Shown here: one piece after another, positions 17,595-26,122 of the stretch
How positions within the stretch are numbered: position 1 is the stretch's first letter
How the letters are laid out: every line of letters begins with the position of its first letter
Origin: Mesorhizobium amorphae CCNWGS0123
Lineage (GTDB): Bacteria; Pseudomonadota; Alphaproteobacteria; Rhizobiales; Rhizobiaceae
Direction: 5' to 3'
DNA length: 64,000 nucleotides
Assembly (NCBI RefSeq): GCF_001686985.1
Contig: NZ_CP015318.1
Location: forward strand, 4,028,001-4,092,000
Notes under the pieces: generated by a model
Databases searched by the model: none
What the model was told of the DNA's origin: nothing
The model's input: the letters and a program-made list of their open reading frames with translations, nothing else
Translations under genes and position numbers: made by a program

Positions 17595-18521
17595 CTATAT
17601 GCCGTCCGGCGCCATGTCAGGTCCAGCGCTTTCGGCGGCGGTTTGCCGCTTGCCGACGACTCGTTCGCGGTAGAGCGCATAGAGGCCGGAGCCGACGATG
17701 ATCGACGCGCCGACGATCATCGGCAGGTCGGGGATGTCGCCGAAGACGACCAGGCCGAGCAGGATCGCCCAGAGCAGGGCGGTGTAGCGAAACGGCGCGA
17801 TGAAGGCGATGTCGCCCGAGCGCATCGCCATGATGATGAACTGGTAGCCGATGAGCACCAGCACCGCCGCCAACGCCAGCAGCGCGGTGGCTTCGCCGCT
17901 CATCGGCGTCCAGCCGCCCATCGGCGAAAGCAGTGCCGCGCCCAGCACCGTCATAGCCAGCGCCGTGGCGGTCGAGACAAGCAAGGTCGGGATTGCCTGC
18001 GGGACGCGCTTGGTGGCAAGGTCGCGCACCGCGCAGCAGGCAACGCTCGCCAGCGCCAGCAGCGAATAGACGCTGAACCCTTCGAAGCCCGGCCGCACGA
18101 TGATCAGCACGCCGGCAAAACCGACGGCAATCGCCAGCCAGCGCCGCCAGCCGACGCCCTCGTTGAACACAAGTGCTGCCCCCATCGTCACTGCCAGCGG
18201 CAGTGCCTGCAGCACGGCCGAGACATTGGCAATCGGCAAATGGGCGAGCGCAAGCAGGAACGACACCGTGGCGCCGGCCTCGCCGGCGACGCGCAGAGCC
18301 ACCATCGGCTGCAGCATCGAGGCAGGCCGGGCCAGCGCGCCGCGCTGCCAGGCAAGCAGGCCGACGAACAGCGAAGCGAAGGCGCCCCGGATCAGCATGA
18401 CCTGCGCCATGTTCATCGATTCCGAGGAGAATTTCGTGATCGCGTCATTGAGGGTGAAGCCGACCATGGCCACCACCATGAACAGCGCGCCGCGAAGATT
18501 TGGCGAAAGAGGCAAGGGCAT
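17595..18521 (-). CDS. DMT-superfamily (EamA) transporter
   Basis: A 308-residue inner-membrane protein with ten predicted spans in two EamA repeats (drug/metabolite transporter superfamily). Typical stretches are GFTLNDAITKFSSESMNMAQVMLIRGAFAS in the first repeat and GYQFIIMAMRSGDIAFIAPFRYTALLWA in the second. Substrate unknown; relatives export amino acids or metabolites. The frame can start one codon earlier at a GTG, but ATG 18521 is preferred. It ends 48 bases before mobA starts, in the same direction. Confidence 0.88.
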   Translation of the reverse strand: MPLPLSPNLRGALFMVVAMVGFTLNDAITKFSSESMNMAQVMLIRGAFASLFVGLLAWQRGALARPASMLQPMVALRVAGEAGATVSFLLALAHLPIANVSAVLQALPLAVTMGAALVFNEGVGWRRWLAIAVGFAGVLIIVRPGFEGFSVYSLLALASVACCAVRDLATKRVPQAIPTLLVSTATALAMTVLGAALLSPMGGWTPMSGEATALLALAAVLVLIGYQFIIMAMRSGDIAFIAPFRYTALLWAILLGLVVFGDIPDLPMIVGASIIVGSGLYALYRERVVGKRQTAAESAGPDMAPDGI

Positions 18522-18582
18522 CACCGGTTGTGCTTCGGATCAGCCTGTAGCAGCCGGCCGCAAAACAGCAACGCCAAAGGAC

Positions 18583-18608
18583 TGGGCCACGGTTTTCGCC
18601 GTGGCCCA
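18583..18608 (-). terminator. hairpin downstream of decayed gene
   Basis: A perfect 10-bp stem, TGGGCCACGG/CCGTGGCCCA, with loop TTTTCG lies 25 bases beyond the stop of the upstream frameshifted gene and before the DMT transporter. Only a short TTT follows on the minus strand, so termination may be partial. Confidence 0.55.
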
Positions 18609-18633
18609 CAATATCCGCTTGAAGACCCGGGAC

Positions 18634-18989
18634 TTACTTCGGAGTCAACACCTCCGTGCCGCTGCCGTCCTTGCCGGCGATCGTCCAAAGGCCGTGCAGC
18701 GAGCCGTCTTTTTCCACCTTGTAGACGACGAGCCCGATTTCCTTGCCCATCACGTAGCCGGCCGAGAAGGCATTGTCGTTGCGCATGCAGATGCCGTCCG
18801 AGGACGAACCGCCGGTCTCCCAATGGATGGTGCGGGTCGTCTCGCTGGTCAGCGGATGGTTGCCTCGCCGCCATAGGCCGAGCCGTCGAAATTGGTGCCG
18901 GCGACAGTATAGGTGCCGCCGATCGACTGCGCCGTTGCCGGTACCGCCGCGAGGCCGAGCAATGCGAGAGAAAGAACGAGTTTACGCAT
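18634..18989 (-). pseudogene. frameshifted gene for a small secreted protein
   Basis: Starting at ATG 18989 (with GGGGGATTACAAC upstream) the frame encodes a clear signal peptide (MRKLVLSLALLGLAAVPATAQ), then a mature start GGTYTVAGTNFDGSAYGGEATIR, and hits TGA at 18849-18851. One base added near 18850-18855 restores a continuous frame: LTSETTRTIHWETGG, SDGICMRNDNAFSAGYVMG, then VYKVEKDGSLHGLWTIAGKDG to a TAA at 18634. So a gene of about 118 residues is split by a single-base deletion, either a real mutation or a sequence error. I do not recognise its function; repeat-like GLW and GTNFDG features suggest a small beta-rich exported protein. Confidence 0.75.
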
Positions 18990-19106
18990 GTTGTAATCCC
19001 CCTTTGTAGCGAAAACCGCCAGAATCGAAGGCTAGGCTGGAACGCATTGCCGGTAAATCAGGTAGCGGCTCTCGGATCTGAAAATATTGCGGTGCTGCCG
19101 AGATGC

Positions 19107-19580
19107 TCACGGTCCCTTGAGGCTGCCCGCAATTGCGCCCACCAGCGGATCGTATTTCGCCTTAAGGGCTGGCGGATACTCGATCCAGACGGTGCGGATC
19201 ACGCCGTCTTTTCCAAACAGACGGCGCTCGTAGAAAATGGCCTCGCCCTTGATGCCCGACAGCACCGCCCAATCCTTGCCGGTCTTGCTGTAGGTAATCT
19301 TGTAGCTCGGCTCCTTGCTCGCTTTCTCGGCGGCGACAAAGCTCTTCGGCGTGTCGTCATCGATATTGAGGATGCCCGAACAGATCAGGCTGGCGCCGTC
19401 GGCGCTGAGCCATTGCTACCCGTCGCCATTGTCCGGCTCTGGCTGGGGCAAGGTGAAAATCTCGTCGGGAAAGGTGCAGACTGTGCCGAAGCGCGCATTG
19501 GTATAGGTGAATGGAGCCGCGATCGCTGCGGTTGTCACAAACGATGCCAAGGCGATCGAGATGAGCTGAAAGTGCCTCAC
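19107..19580 (-). pseudogene. small secreted protein gene interrupted by an in-frame amber codon
   Basis: A GTG start at 19580 (GGGAGG seven bases upstream) begins a signal peptide ending TTAAIAA and continues through PFTYTNARFGTVCTFPDE to DNGDG, where TAG occurs at 19416-19418. The same frame then stays open for another ~100 codons with protein-like composition (QWLSADGASLICSGILN, SYKITYSKTGKDWAVLSG, VWIEYPPALKAKYDPLVG) to TGA at 19107. The likely intact product is about 157 residues with two Cys on either side of the stop. A single C-to-T change (CAG to TAG) would explain it. Function unknown. It is the second decayed secreted-protein gene in a row. Confidence 0.75.
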
Positions 19581-19635
19581 GGTGCCTCCCGCTGCCTGTG
19601 TTCGGAGGCGATCTTGCACCAATCGCGAGAAAAAA

Positions 19636-20631
19636 TCAGCCGCCGGTGACGCTCATATGCCTGGACACCGAGGGGCGGCTGGTGCGGCGGTCGATGATGA
19701 AATCATGGCCCTTCGGCTTGCGGCCGATCGCCTCGTCGATGGCATCTGCGACGAGTTCGTTGCCTTCGGACGCACGCAGCGGCGCGCGCAGGTCGGCAGC
19801 GTCTTCCTGTCCCAGGCACATATAGAGCGTGCCGGTGCAGGTCAGCCGGACACGGTTGCAACTTTCGCAGAAATTATGCGTCATCGGCGTGATGAAGCCG
19901 AGCCTGCCACCGGTCTCGGCGACATGGACATAGCGCGCCGGGCCGCCGGTCTTGTAGGGGATGTCGGTCAGCGTGAACTGCCGCTCGAGCGAGGCGCGCA
20001 GCAGCGACAACGGCAGATACTGGTCGGTGCGGTCGGCGTCGATCTCGCCCATCGGCATGGTTTCGATGACCGTCAGGTCCATGCCACGACCATGCGCCCA
20101 GCGCATCATGTCAGGCAGTTCGGCGTCGTTGAAATCCTTCAGCGCCACCCCGTTGAGCTTGACCTTCAAGCCGGCGGCCTGCGCGGCGTCGATGCCTTCC
20201 ATGACCTTGCCGAGATGGCCCCAGCGAGTAATCTGGTGGAACTTGTCGGCATCGAGCGTGTCCAGCGAGACATTGATGCGCCTGACCCCGCAATCGGCGA
20301 GCTCCTGGGCGAAGCGCGACAGCTGCGAGCCGTTGGTGGTCAGCGTCAGTTCTTCCAGCGCGCCGCTGTCGAGGTGGCGCGAAAGCTGGCGCACCAGATG
20401 CATGATGTTCTTGCGCACCAGCGGCTCGCCGCCGGTCAGCCGCAGCTTCCGTACACCCTTTTCGATGAAGACGGTGCAGAGCCGATCGAGTTCTTCCAGC
20501 GACAGCAGGTCCTTCTTGGGCAGGAAGGTCATGTCCTCGGCCATGCAATAGGTGCAGCGGAAATCGCAACGGTCGGTGACCGACACGCGCAAATAGCTGA
20601 TCGTGCGACCGAATGGGTCGATCATGTCCAT
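19636..20631 (-). CDS. moaA: GTP 3',8-cyclase
   Basis: A 331-residue radical SAM enzyme that catalyses the first step of molybdenum-cofactor synthesis from GTP. The N-terminal cluster motif is CDFRCTYC; LRLTGGEPLVRKN contains the SAM-binding GGEP. The second 4Fe-4S site is CESCNRVRLTCTGTLYMC, and the C-terminus ends in the essential Gly-Gly (VTGG). A TTG two codons earlier opens the frame, but ATG 20631 has GGAAG eight bases upstream. moaC and moaE are not here; mobAB lie 2 kb downstream on the same strand. Confidence 0.95.
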   Translation of the reverse strand: MDMIDPFGRTISYLRVSVTDRCDFRCTYCMAEDMTFLPKKDLLSLEELDRLCTVFIEKGVRKLRLTGGEPLVRKNIMHLVRQLSRHLDSGALEELTLTTNGSQLSRFAQELADCGVRRINVSLDTLDADKFHQITRWGHLGKVMEGIDAAQAAGLKVKLNGVALKDFNDAELPDMMRWAHGRGMDLTVIETMPMGEIDADRTDQYLPLSLLRASLERQFTLTDIPYKTGGPARYVHVAETGGRLGFITPMTHNFCESCNRVRLTCTGTLYMCLGQEDAADLRAPLRASEGNELVADAIDEAIGRKPKGHDFIIDRRTSRPSVSRHMSVTGG

Positions 20632-20830
20632 GTTCAAGCGCTTCCGTGGCCGTGAGCGGCGTCGTTATATACGGCTATGTGATACGATCCGGTCCAGCAT
20701 TCAAGATAGCCGGTCTTGATCTTTGGTAACATTCCCTCACCGACATTGCGTGTCGGCTGGCCTGCAACGGCCTTTTCGCCTGTGCCGAAGCAGCGTAGGG
20801 AAGGGCGGACGCAACGCAGGAACGATCAGC

Positions 20831-21184
20831 ATGACGGCGCCGAAGGAACTCCGGGTCTCGAAGGACCGCAAGCTGCTCACCGTCACCTTTCCGGATCACC
20901 GGCCGTTCGAACTGCCGGCGGAATTGCTGCGCGTAGCCTCGCCCTCGGCCGAAGTGCAGGGCCATTCGCCTGACCAGCGGGTGACCGTTCCCGGCAAGCG
21001 CAACGTCGCGATCCTCAAGATCGAGCCGGTCGGCAATTATGCCGTGCGCATCACCTTCGACGATTTCCACGACACTGGCATCTTCACCTGGAACTATTTG
21101 CACACGCTGGGTCACGAGAAGGAAGAGCGCTGGAGCGCCTACCTCGCCGAACTGGCGGAAAAGGGACTCAGCCGCGACCGCTAG
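20831..21184 (+). CDS. DUF971 family protein
   Basis: A 117-residue protein consisting of a single DUF971 domain (the domain also found at the N-terminus of gamma-butyrobetaine hydroxylases). Marks are LTVTFPDHRPFELPAELLRV, VQGHSPDQR and the C-terminal FDDFHDTGIFTWNYLHTLG. Stand-alone versions occur widely, often near Moco or Fe-S genes, with no proven role. ATG 20831 is the first with homology after it. It diverges from moaA with a 199-base gap and overlaps the convergent NTF2-like gene by four bases. Confidence 0.88.
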   Translation: MTAPKELRVSKDRKLLTVTFPDHRPFELPAELLRVASPSAEVQGHSPDQRVTVPGKRNVAILKIEPVGNYAVRITFDDFHDTGIFTWNYLHTLGHEKEERWSAYLAELAEKGLSRDR

Positions 21185-21636
21185 TTCGTCCTGGCCGCAT
21201 CTGTCGGCTTGGCCAGGGCAGCCAGGATCTCGCTGGTGTCGTAGTAGAAGGGCGTGCCTTCAAACAGCCGGCCATCCCTGAAGCGCAGGACTTCGGCAAA
21301 AGGCTGCCTGATCGTCATGCCATTGGCTCGCGACGTCAGCGAAAGCGTGCAGCTCATGAAGACGATGTCATCGTTTTGTGCCGCCTGCAGGTTCTCGACC
21401 GCAACATTGCTCCAGCTTTCCTGCATCTTCTGGAAAAGCGCGGCGATGCCTTCAAGGCCGCTCCAATCGCCGGAATAGGGCAGTGATTGCGGTTCATGCA
21501 CTACGACGTCGCTGTGGAAGGCGCCGGTCAGCATCTCGATGTTGCCGGAGCCCGATTGGAGGAAGCGCATTTCGACGTCGAACATGTTTTCCAGAAGTTC
21601 CATGGCGGTGCTTTGCCGCTCAAGTGCTTTGTCCAT
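21181..21636 (-). CDS. NTF2-like (SnoaL-type) protein
   Basis: A 151-residue cytosolic protein with the cone-shaped NTF2-like fold pattern: helical N-terminus, then HSDVVVHEPQSLPYSGDWSGLEGIAALFQKM and IRQPFAEVLRFRDGRLFEGTPFYYDT. This resembles SnoaL-like or ketosteroid-isomerase-like proteins, whose roles vary from isomerases to stress proteins. No catalytic assignment is possible. It shares four bases with the convergent DUF971 gene at its 3' end and diverges from the PPOX gene. Confidence 0.8.
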   Translation of the reverse strand: MDKALERQSTAMELLENMFDVEMRFLQSGSGNIEMLTGAFHSDVVVHEPQSLPYSGDWSGLEGIAALFQKMQESWSNVAVENLQAAQNDDIVFMSCTLSLTSRANGMTIRQPFAEVLRFRDGRLFEGTPFYYDTSEILAALAKPTDAARTN

Positions 21637-21785
21637 TTCGATCTCCGTGTCCGTTTTGTACGGTCGACACGGTTTGCGCCTGAAATTATTGCATCGACAC
21701 CCGTTTCCTGATTGTCAGGCTGCGGCGCGTCGCGAAGATGTCACGCAGTTGGAGTAACGCCGGCAAAGTTTCGGAGACTGGAAAA

Positions 21786-22397
21786 ATGTCTGAGATCACA
21801 TCGGTCGAACAGCTCGAAGCCCTCTATGGCCTGCCCGGCGAAGCGTCGGTGGTCAAGGAACTCGACCATGTCATCCCCGAATATGCCGCCTTCATCGAAG
21901 CCTCGCCCTTCGTCGCTCTGGCTACCAGCGGACCGGAGGGGCTGGACTGCTCGCCGCGCGGCGATCTCGCCGGCTTCGTGCGCATCCATGACCCGAAGAC
22001 AATTATGATGCCGGACCGGCGCGGCAACAACCGAGCCGACTCGCTGAAGAACATAATCCGCGATCCGCGCGTCGGTCTGCTGTTCCTGGTGCCAGGTTCC
22101 GGCACGACGCTGCGTGTCAACGGCCGCGCCCACATAACCACCGATGCCGTGCTGTGCGCTTCGTTCAGCGTCGATGGCAAGCCCGCTCGCTCGGTCACCG
22201 TCGTCGATATCGATTCGGTCTATTTCCAATGCGCCCGCGCCATCGTCCGATCGGACCTGTGGAACCCGGCAAGGCATGTCGACCCGAAGTCGCTGCCGAC
22301 GCCCGGCCAAATCCTCGAAATCACCAGCCGCAAGAACATCGACGGCGAAGTCTATGACAAGGAATGGCCGGAGCGGGCGAAGAAAACGATGTGGTGA
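21786..22397 (+). CDS. FMN-binding pyridoxamine-phosphate-oxidase-like (PPOX) family protein
   Basis: A 203-residue cytosolic flavoprotein of the PPOX split-barrel superfamily, in the MSMEG_1061-like group. Marks are ASPFVALATSGPEGLDCSPRGD, then PDRRGNNRADSLKNIIRDPRVGLLFLVPG and NGRAHITTD, which contact FMN. The C-terminal SVYFQCARAIVRSDLW with Cys and Arg is usual in this group. It probably reduces a small molecule or haem-like cofactor, but the substrate is unknown. ATG 21786 follows GGAGACTGGAAAA; earlier codons of the frame are not conserved. Confidence 0.88.
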   Translation: MSEITSVEQLEALYGLPGEASVVKELDHVIPEYAAFIEASPFVALATSGPEGLDCSPRGDLAGFVRIHDPKTIMMPDRRGNNRADSLKNIIRDPRVGLLFLVPGSGTTLRVNGRAHITTDAVLCASFSVDGKPARSVTVVDIDSVYFQCARAIVRSDLWNPARHVDPKSLPTPGQILEITSRKNIDGEVYDKEWPERAKKTMW

Positions 22398-22422
22398 ATG
22401 GCTTCAAGGCCAATCGAGCCCG

Positions 22423-22875
22423 TCACGCGTCCTTCAGCACTTCGTAAATCTTGCGCATTTGCTCGCCGATCAGGTCGCACTGCTCCGGCGTCGACTGGCT
22501 CATCGCTTTCTCGATCAGCGTCATGTGGATCTTCAGCGCCTGCATCAGCAGGGCCTCGCCCTCATTGGTCAGCGTCAGCCGCAGCACCCGCTTGTCCTTC
22601 TCGTCGCCTTCGCGGCGCAGCAGGGCGCGCGTTTCGAGCTGCGGCAACAGCATGGTTATGTTGGAACGGCCGACCAGGAGCTTGCGGGCAAGATCGTGCT
22701 GCGACATGCCCGGATGGCGATAGAGGTTCATCAGCACGTCGAGCTGCGCCGGCTTCAGATCCAGCGGCGCCAGCTTCACCGCCAGCGAACGCTCCACCAC
22801 ATGGCAGGCGCGCGCCACCGCGACCCAGTTGCGAAAGCGCGGGTTGTCCCAGGGCAGGTCTTGCTTAATGTTCAT
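22423..22875 (-). CDS. MarR-family transcriptional regulator
   Basis: A 150-residue winged-helix dimer. DNA-binding part: LDVLMNLYRHPGMSQHDLARKLLVGRSNITMLLPQLE, then the wing RREGDEKDKRVLRLTLTNEG containing the conserved DxRxxR-type DKRVLRL. The N-terminal PRFRNWVAVARACHVVERSL and C-terminal helices form the dimer. Divergent from an alpha/beta hydrolase gene across 47 bases that hold two palindromic sites, one covering its own start codon. This implies autoregulation and control of the hydrolase, with an aromatic or lipophilic ligand likely (family knowledge). Confidence 0.92.
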   Translation of the reverse strand: MNIKQDLPWDNPRFRNWVAVARACHVVERSLAVKLAPLDLKPAQLDVLMNLYRHPGMSQHDLARKLLVGRSNITMLLPQLETRALLRREGDEKDKRVLRLTLTNEGEALLMQALKIHMTLIEKAMSQSTPEQCDLIGEQMRKIYEVLKDA

Positions 22876-22902
22876 ATTTGAACTATTATGTTCATGCTTG
22901 AA
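22871..22902. promoter_or_regulatory. twin MarR operator between divergent genes
   Basis: Two 12-base dyads, TTCATATTTGAA (22871-22882) and TTCATGCTTGAA (22891-22902), have centres exactly 20 bases apart, i.e. two helical turns. The first overlaps the marR start codon, the second lies 20 bases before the hydrolase ATG. Spacing on one DNA face suggests co-operative binding of two MarR dimers. Confidence 0.7.
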
Positions 22903-22922
22903 CGAATGGATGGATCGCCACT

Positions 22923-23834
22923 ATGGCATCATTTGGATTGAAGGTCATCCGGGGGGTGTTCGGCGCCGCCGAGCATGTGGCACCCCGTCTGAGCGGCCGC
23001 GCCGCGTTCGAATTGTTCTGCCGTACGCCCAACGTCAAAGCCCTCAGCGACGGCGAGCGTCGCGCCGTTGACCGCGCGGCGGCCTTCATGACCGAGGCGC
23101 GCCATCACCGGCTGAAGACCAGGACGGGTTGCGTCATGGCGCATGAATTCCGGCCCGAGCCGGGCAGGGCGGCCCAAGGCACCGTGCTTGTCATCCACGG
23201 CTGGCGCTCACGCACGGAATATATGCGCGCGCTGATCGAAGGCTATCGCGGCGCCGGCTACAGGGTCGTCTCGCTCGACCTGCCGGGCCACGGCCAGTCG
23301 CAAGGGCGCCGCCTGAACATGGTCAACGCGGTCGACGCTGCAAGGGTGGTAGGCGAATGGTTCGGGCCGTTCGCGGTAATCGTCGGCCATTCCTTCGGCG
23401 GTGCCGTCGCTGCCAACGCCGTTGCCGGTTCCGTCAAGGGCATCCAGCCGGTGGCGGCCGATCGGCTGGTGCTGATCGCGGCGCCGAGCTCGCTGCCGGC
23501 GATCTTCGACGACTTCAGCCGCATGCTCAATGTCGGCCCGCGTTCGCAGGTTGCCATGGCCGACCGGGTCGAAAAACTAGCCGGACGGCCGTTGCGCGAA
23601 TTCACCGGTGATCGTCAGCTTGCCCAGGCGCCGGTGCCGACGCTGGTCATCCACGCGCCCGACGACCGCGAGGTCTCCGCCGATCATGCCAGGCGCTATG
23701 CCGGCGCCGGTGAGCATGTCAGGCTTCATTGGGCCGAGGGGCTCGGCCATCGCCGCATCCTCGCCGACAAGGGTGTGGTCGAGCGCGCCGTCGGCTTCGT
23801 TGCCGGCGAGCGCGAGCCGGCAGCTCTGCACTAA
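22923..23834 (+). CDS. alpha/beta hydrolase
   Basis: A 303-residue serine hydrolase. The oxyanion region is VLVIHGWRSRTEY, followed by LDLPGHGQSQG, the nucleophile elbow VGHSFGGA, the acid in VIHAPDDREV and the catalytic His in EGLGHRRIL. No signal peptide is evident, so it is likely cytosolic. Substrate unknown; an ester or lipid-like compound sensed by the adjacent MarR protein is plausible. The N-terminus (MASFGLKVIRGVFGAAEHVAP) is amphipathic. The start is well placed after the twin operators. Confidence 0.9.
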   Translation: MASFGLKVIRGVFGAAEHVAPRLSGRAAFELFCRTPNVKALSDGERRAVDRAAAFMTEARHHRLKTRTGCVMAHEFRPEPGRAAQGTVLVIHGWRSRTEYMRALIEGYRGAGYRVVSLDLPGHGQSQGRRLNMVNAVDAARVVGEWFGPFAVIVGHSFGGAVAANAVAGSVKGIQPVAADRLVLIAAPSSLPAIFDDFSRMLNVGPRSQVAMADRVEKLAGRPLREFTGDRQLAQAPVPTLVIHAPDDREVSADHARRYAGAGEHVRLHWAEGLGHRRILADKGVVERAVGFVAGEREPAALH

Positions 23835-23859
23835 GCTCCATTTCTTTTCTGCCCCGGGG

Positions 23860-23994
23860 CTCGACCGGAAGATGGCGACGCCCCGATTCGGCATGGCCGA
23901 GGAGATCGCCGGCATGGTCGCATGGCTGACGGGGCCCGAGAGCCGATTCGCCACCGGCGCCGCGCTGACCATCGACGGCGGCGCCAACGCCTGA
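23860..23994 (+). pseudogene. C-terminal remnant of a short-chain dehydrogenase (SDR)
   Basis: Right after the hydrolase gene the + strand encodes a short frame ending RFGMAEEIAGMVAWLTGPE...FATGAALTIDGGANA and a stop. This is the last ~40 residues of a typical SDR (the RxGxxEEIA..V.WL segment and the terminal IDGG). Nothing of the Rossmann fold or YxxxK active site is present upstream; the hydrolase gene occupies that position. It is a fossil, not a functional gene. Confidence 0.75.
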
Positions 23995-24013
23995 CGCACC
24001 CCAGGTTTCAACC

Positions 24014-24043
24014 GGCCGGAGCAGAAACGAATTCGCTCCGGCC
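24014..24043 (+). terminator. hairpin after the SDR remnant
   Basis: Stem GGCCGGAGC/GCTCCGGCC (9 bp) with a 12-base loop lies 20 bases after the remnant's stop. No T-run follows. It probably marks the old 3' end of the SDR transcript or the end of the hydrolase message. Confidence 0.45.
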
Positions 24044-24208
24044 GTCACAAACTTGTGAAACCGTTCTGCAACAGACCCCTCGAAATTTATGGAAGCTTAA
24101 CGAAATCGGTATGAATCGGTATAGTCGCGCCTTACATCCGCCATGCGGTTGGCAAGATCGTCTAGCGGCGCGGAACGGGAGCCGGTTGCAACCGGAGCGG
24201 GTGAATCC

Positions 24209-26086
24209 ATGAATGTCTTCGCAAACAGAGCCGCCGTAATGCCGCTTGCGGTCGCGGCAGCACTGGCCTTTGCCGTGCCGCAGGCCAGCGCGCAGGGCCT
24301 GTTCGACATGCTTTTCGGCGGCGGTGTCCGCCATAACCCGGAAGGCGAATTCCCGCCGCCACCCAAATACAAGCCGAAGCCAAAACCCGGTACCGGTGGC
24401 GGCACCAGGATCAGCAGCCCGTCCTATTATACCTACAAGGCCGACCGGCTGGTGCGTGTCGACTTCACGGCGCTGATGCCGAAACCGCAGCCCTCGGCGC
24501 CGCAGGACGCCGCTTTCGTGCCGTCCGTCACCGGCAATGCCTTCGCCGAGGCGATTGCCGGTCTCGGCGACTATGAGCTTTATGCCGAACCGGATGTCGC
24601 CAAGGCGCTGACCGCCTATTACTCGGCCAATCCGGATTTCATCTGGGTTAGCGGAACCGCTCCCAACAGCCGTGCGCAGGATGCAGTGCGGGTGCTTGGC
24701 GAAGCCGCGAGCTATGGCCTGACGCCGGCCGACTATACGGTCGACGTTCCGGCAGCCGCCACGTCGTCTGCTACCCCCGACGAGCGCCTGAAAGAGCTCG
24801 TCCGCTTCGAGATGGCGCTGTCGGCACGCGTGCTGCGCTACGCCCATGACGCCCAGAGCGGCCGCGTCGACCCCAACCGCATGACCGGCTACTATGATTT
24901 TCCGCCGAAGCCGCTCGACATGGAAGGCGTCCTGAAGACGCTGGCGCATACGCAGGAAGTCCGCACCTATCTCGAATCGCGGCATCCCCAGAACCCGGAA
25001 TACCAGGCACTGCGCGTCGAGCTGGAAGCGCTCCAGGCCAGCGAGGAGAACGAGATCGTCGTCGATCCCAAGCTCTTGCTGAAACCCGGCGAGACCAGTC
25101 CCGAACTGCCCAAGCTGTTGACGCTGATCGCTCGCAATCTCGACGACGAGATGGGCGGCGAGTTTGGCGAGGTGCTGGCGAGACTCGGCAAGAGCGAGAT
25201 CTATGACCCCGAGCTGGTGCCGGTCATCAAGGCGGTGCAGAAGCGGGCCGGCATGAAAGGCGACGGCGTCATCGGCCCGCGTACGGTCGCCTCGCTCGCC
25301 GGTACGTCCAAGGCCGACAAGATCGGGAAGGTGGAGGTGGCGCTCGAGGAACTGCGCTGGTTGCCTTCCGATCTCGGCAGTCCACGCGTGTTCATCAACC
25401 AGCCGGCCTTCACCGCAAGCTATATCGACAATGGCGAGGTGAAGCTGAAGACCCGCGTGGTCATCGGCCGGACGACCAACCAGACCGCCTTCTTCTACAA
25501 GGAGATCAAGCAGGTCGATTTTCATCCCTATTGGGGCGTGCCGCAGTCGATCATCGTCAACGAGATGCTGCCGAGGCTGCGCAACGATCCGGGCTATCTC
25601 GACCGAGCCGGTTACGAAGTCACCGATTCGCGCGGCAGGCGCGTCCCGTCATCGGCGGTCAATTGGGGTGGCTACGGCGCCAACATCCCCTACAGCGTGC
25701 GCCAGCTGCCAAGCGAGGCCAACGCGCTGGGCGAGCTGAAGATCCTGTTCCCCAACAAGCACGCCATCTACATGCATGATACGCCGCAGAAGTCCTTCTT
25801 CGAGCGCGACATGCGCGCGCTCAGCCACGGCTGCGTCCGGCTGCAGGATCCGCGCGGCATGGCGGCGGCGGTTCTCGGCACCTCGGTCGATTATGTCGTC
25901 GAGAAGCTGAAGCACGGGCATTCGACCGAGAATGTGACGCGGACCATCCCGGTCTATGTCGCCTATTTCACCGCCTGGCCCGACATGTCCGGCAATGTCG
26001 AATATTTCGGCGACGTCTACGACCGCGACACAAGGCTGATGCAGGCGCTCGACGCGACCGAGGCGGTTCGCTCGCCGGCGAGCTGA
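24209..26086 (+). CDS. L,D-transpeptidase, YcbB-like
   Basis: A 625-residue exported peptidoglycan enzyme forming 3-3 (LD) cross-links. It has a signal peptide (ending PQASAQG), a Pro/Lys-rich linker, a scaffold domain (EAIAGLGDYELYAEPDVAKAL, then IWVSGTAPNSRAQDAV), a peptidoglycan-binding-like segment around residues 335-375 (VQKRAGMKGDGVIGPRTV), and the YkuD catalytic domain. The catalytic Cys542 is in LSHGCVRLQDP, with the upstream HDTPQKSFF typical of YcbB. Length agrees with the YcbB/LdtD group. ATG 24209 is favoured because the signal peptide starts there; the frame extends 22 codons further. A tandem ATCGGTAT pair (24105-24122) lies in the promoter region. Confidence 0.92.
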   Translation: MNVFANRAAVMPLAVAAALAFAVPQASAQGLFDMLFGGGVRHNPEGEFPPPPKYKPKPKPGTGGGTRISSPSYYTYKADRLVRVDFTALMPKPQPSAPQDAAFVPSVTGNAFAEAIAGLGDYELYAEPDVAKALTAYYSANPDFIWVSGTAPNSRAQDAVRVLGEAASYGLTPADYTVDVPAAATSSATPDERLKELVRFEMALSARVLRYAHDAQSGRVDPNRMTGYYDFPPKPLDMEGVLKTLAHTQEVRTYLESRHPQNPEYQALRVELEALQASEENEIVVDPKLLLKPGETSPELPKLLTLIARNLDDEMGGEFGEVLARLGKSEIYDPELVPVIKAVQKRAGMKGDGVIGPRTVASLAGTSKADKIGKVEVALEELRWLPSDLGSPRVFINQPAFTASYIDNGEVKLKTRVVIGRTTNQTAFFYKEIKQVDFHPYWGVPQSIIVNEMLPRLRNDPGYLDRAGYEVTDSRGRRVPSSAVNWGGYGANIPYSVRQLPSEANALGELKILFPNKHAIYMHDTPQKSFFERDMRALSHGCVRLQDPRGMAAAVLGTSVDYVVEKLKHGHSTENVTRTIPVYVAYFTAWPDMSGNVEYFGDVYDRDTRLMQALDATEAVRSPAS

Positions 26087-26122
26087 AGCCCCAAGGCCCG
26101 GCCGGAGGGTGCGCGACGCAGG

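Noticed and set aside
17505..19649. Very long plus-strand open frame across mobA, the DMT transporter and the broken genes
   Set aside because: Antisense to recognised genes, no domain, low-complexity basic composition.
20638..20830. Molybdenum-cofactor riboswitch upstream of moaA
   Set aside because: The 190 bases do not show the conserved elements I would expect, and the element is not typical of this group.
24045..24058. TCACAAACTTGTGA palindrome as a CRP site
   Set aside because: Half-sites are in the opposite order (TCACA before TGTGA) with wrong spacing; more likely part of a hairpin or chance.
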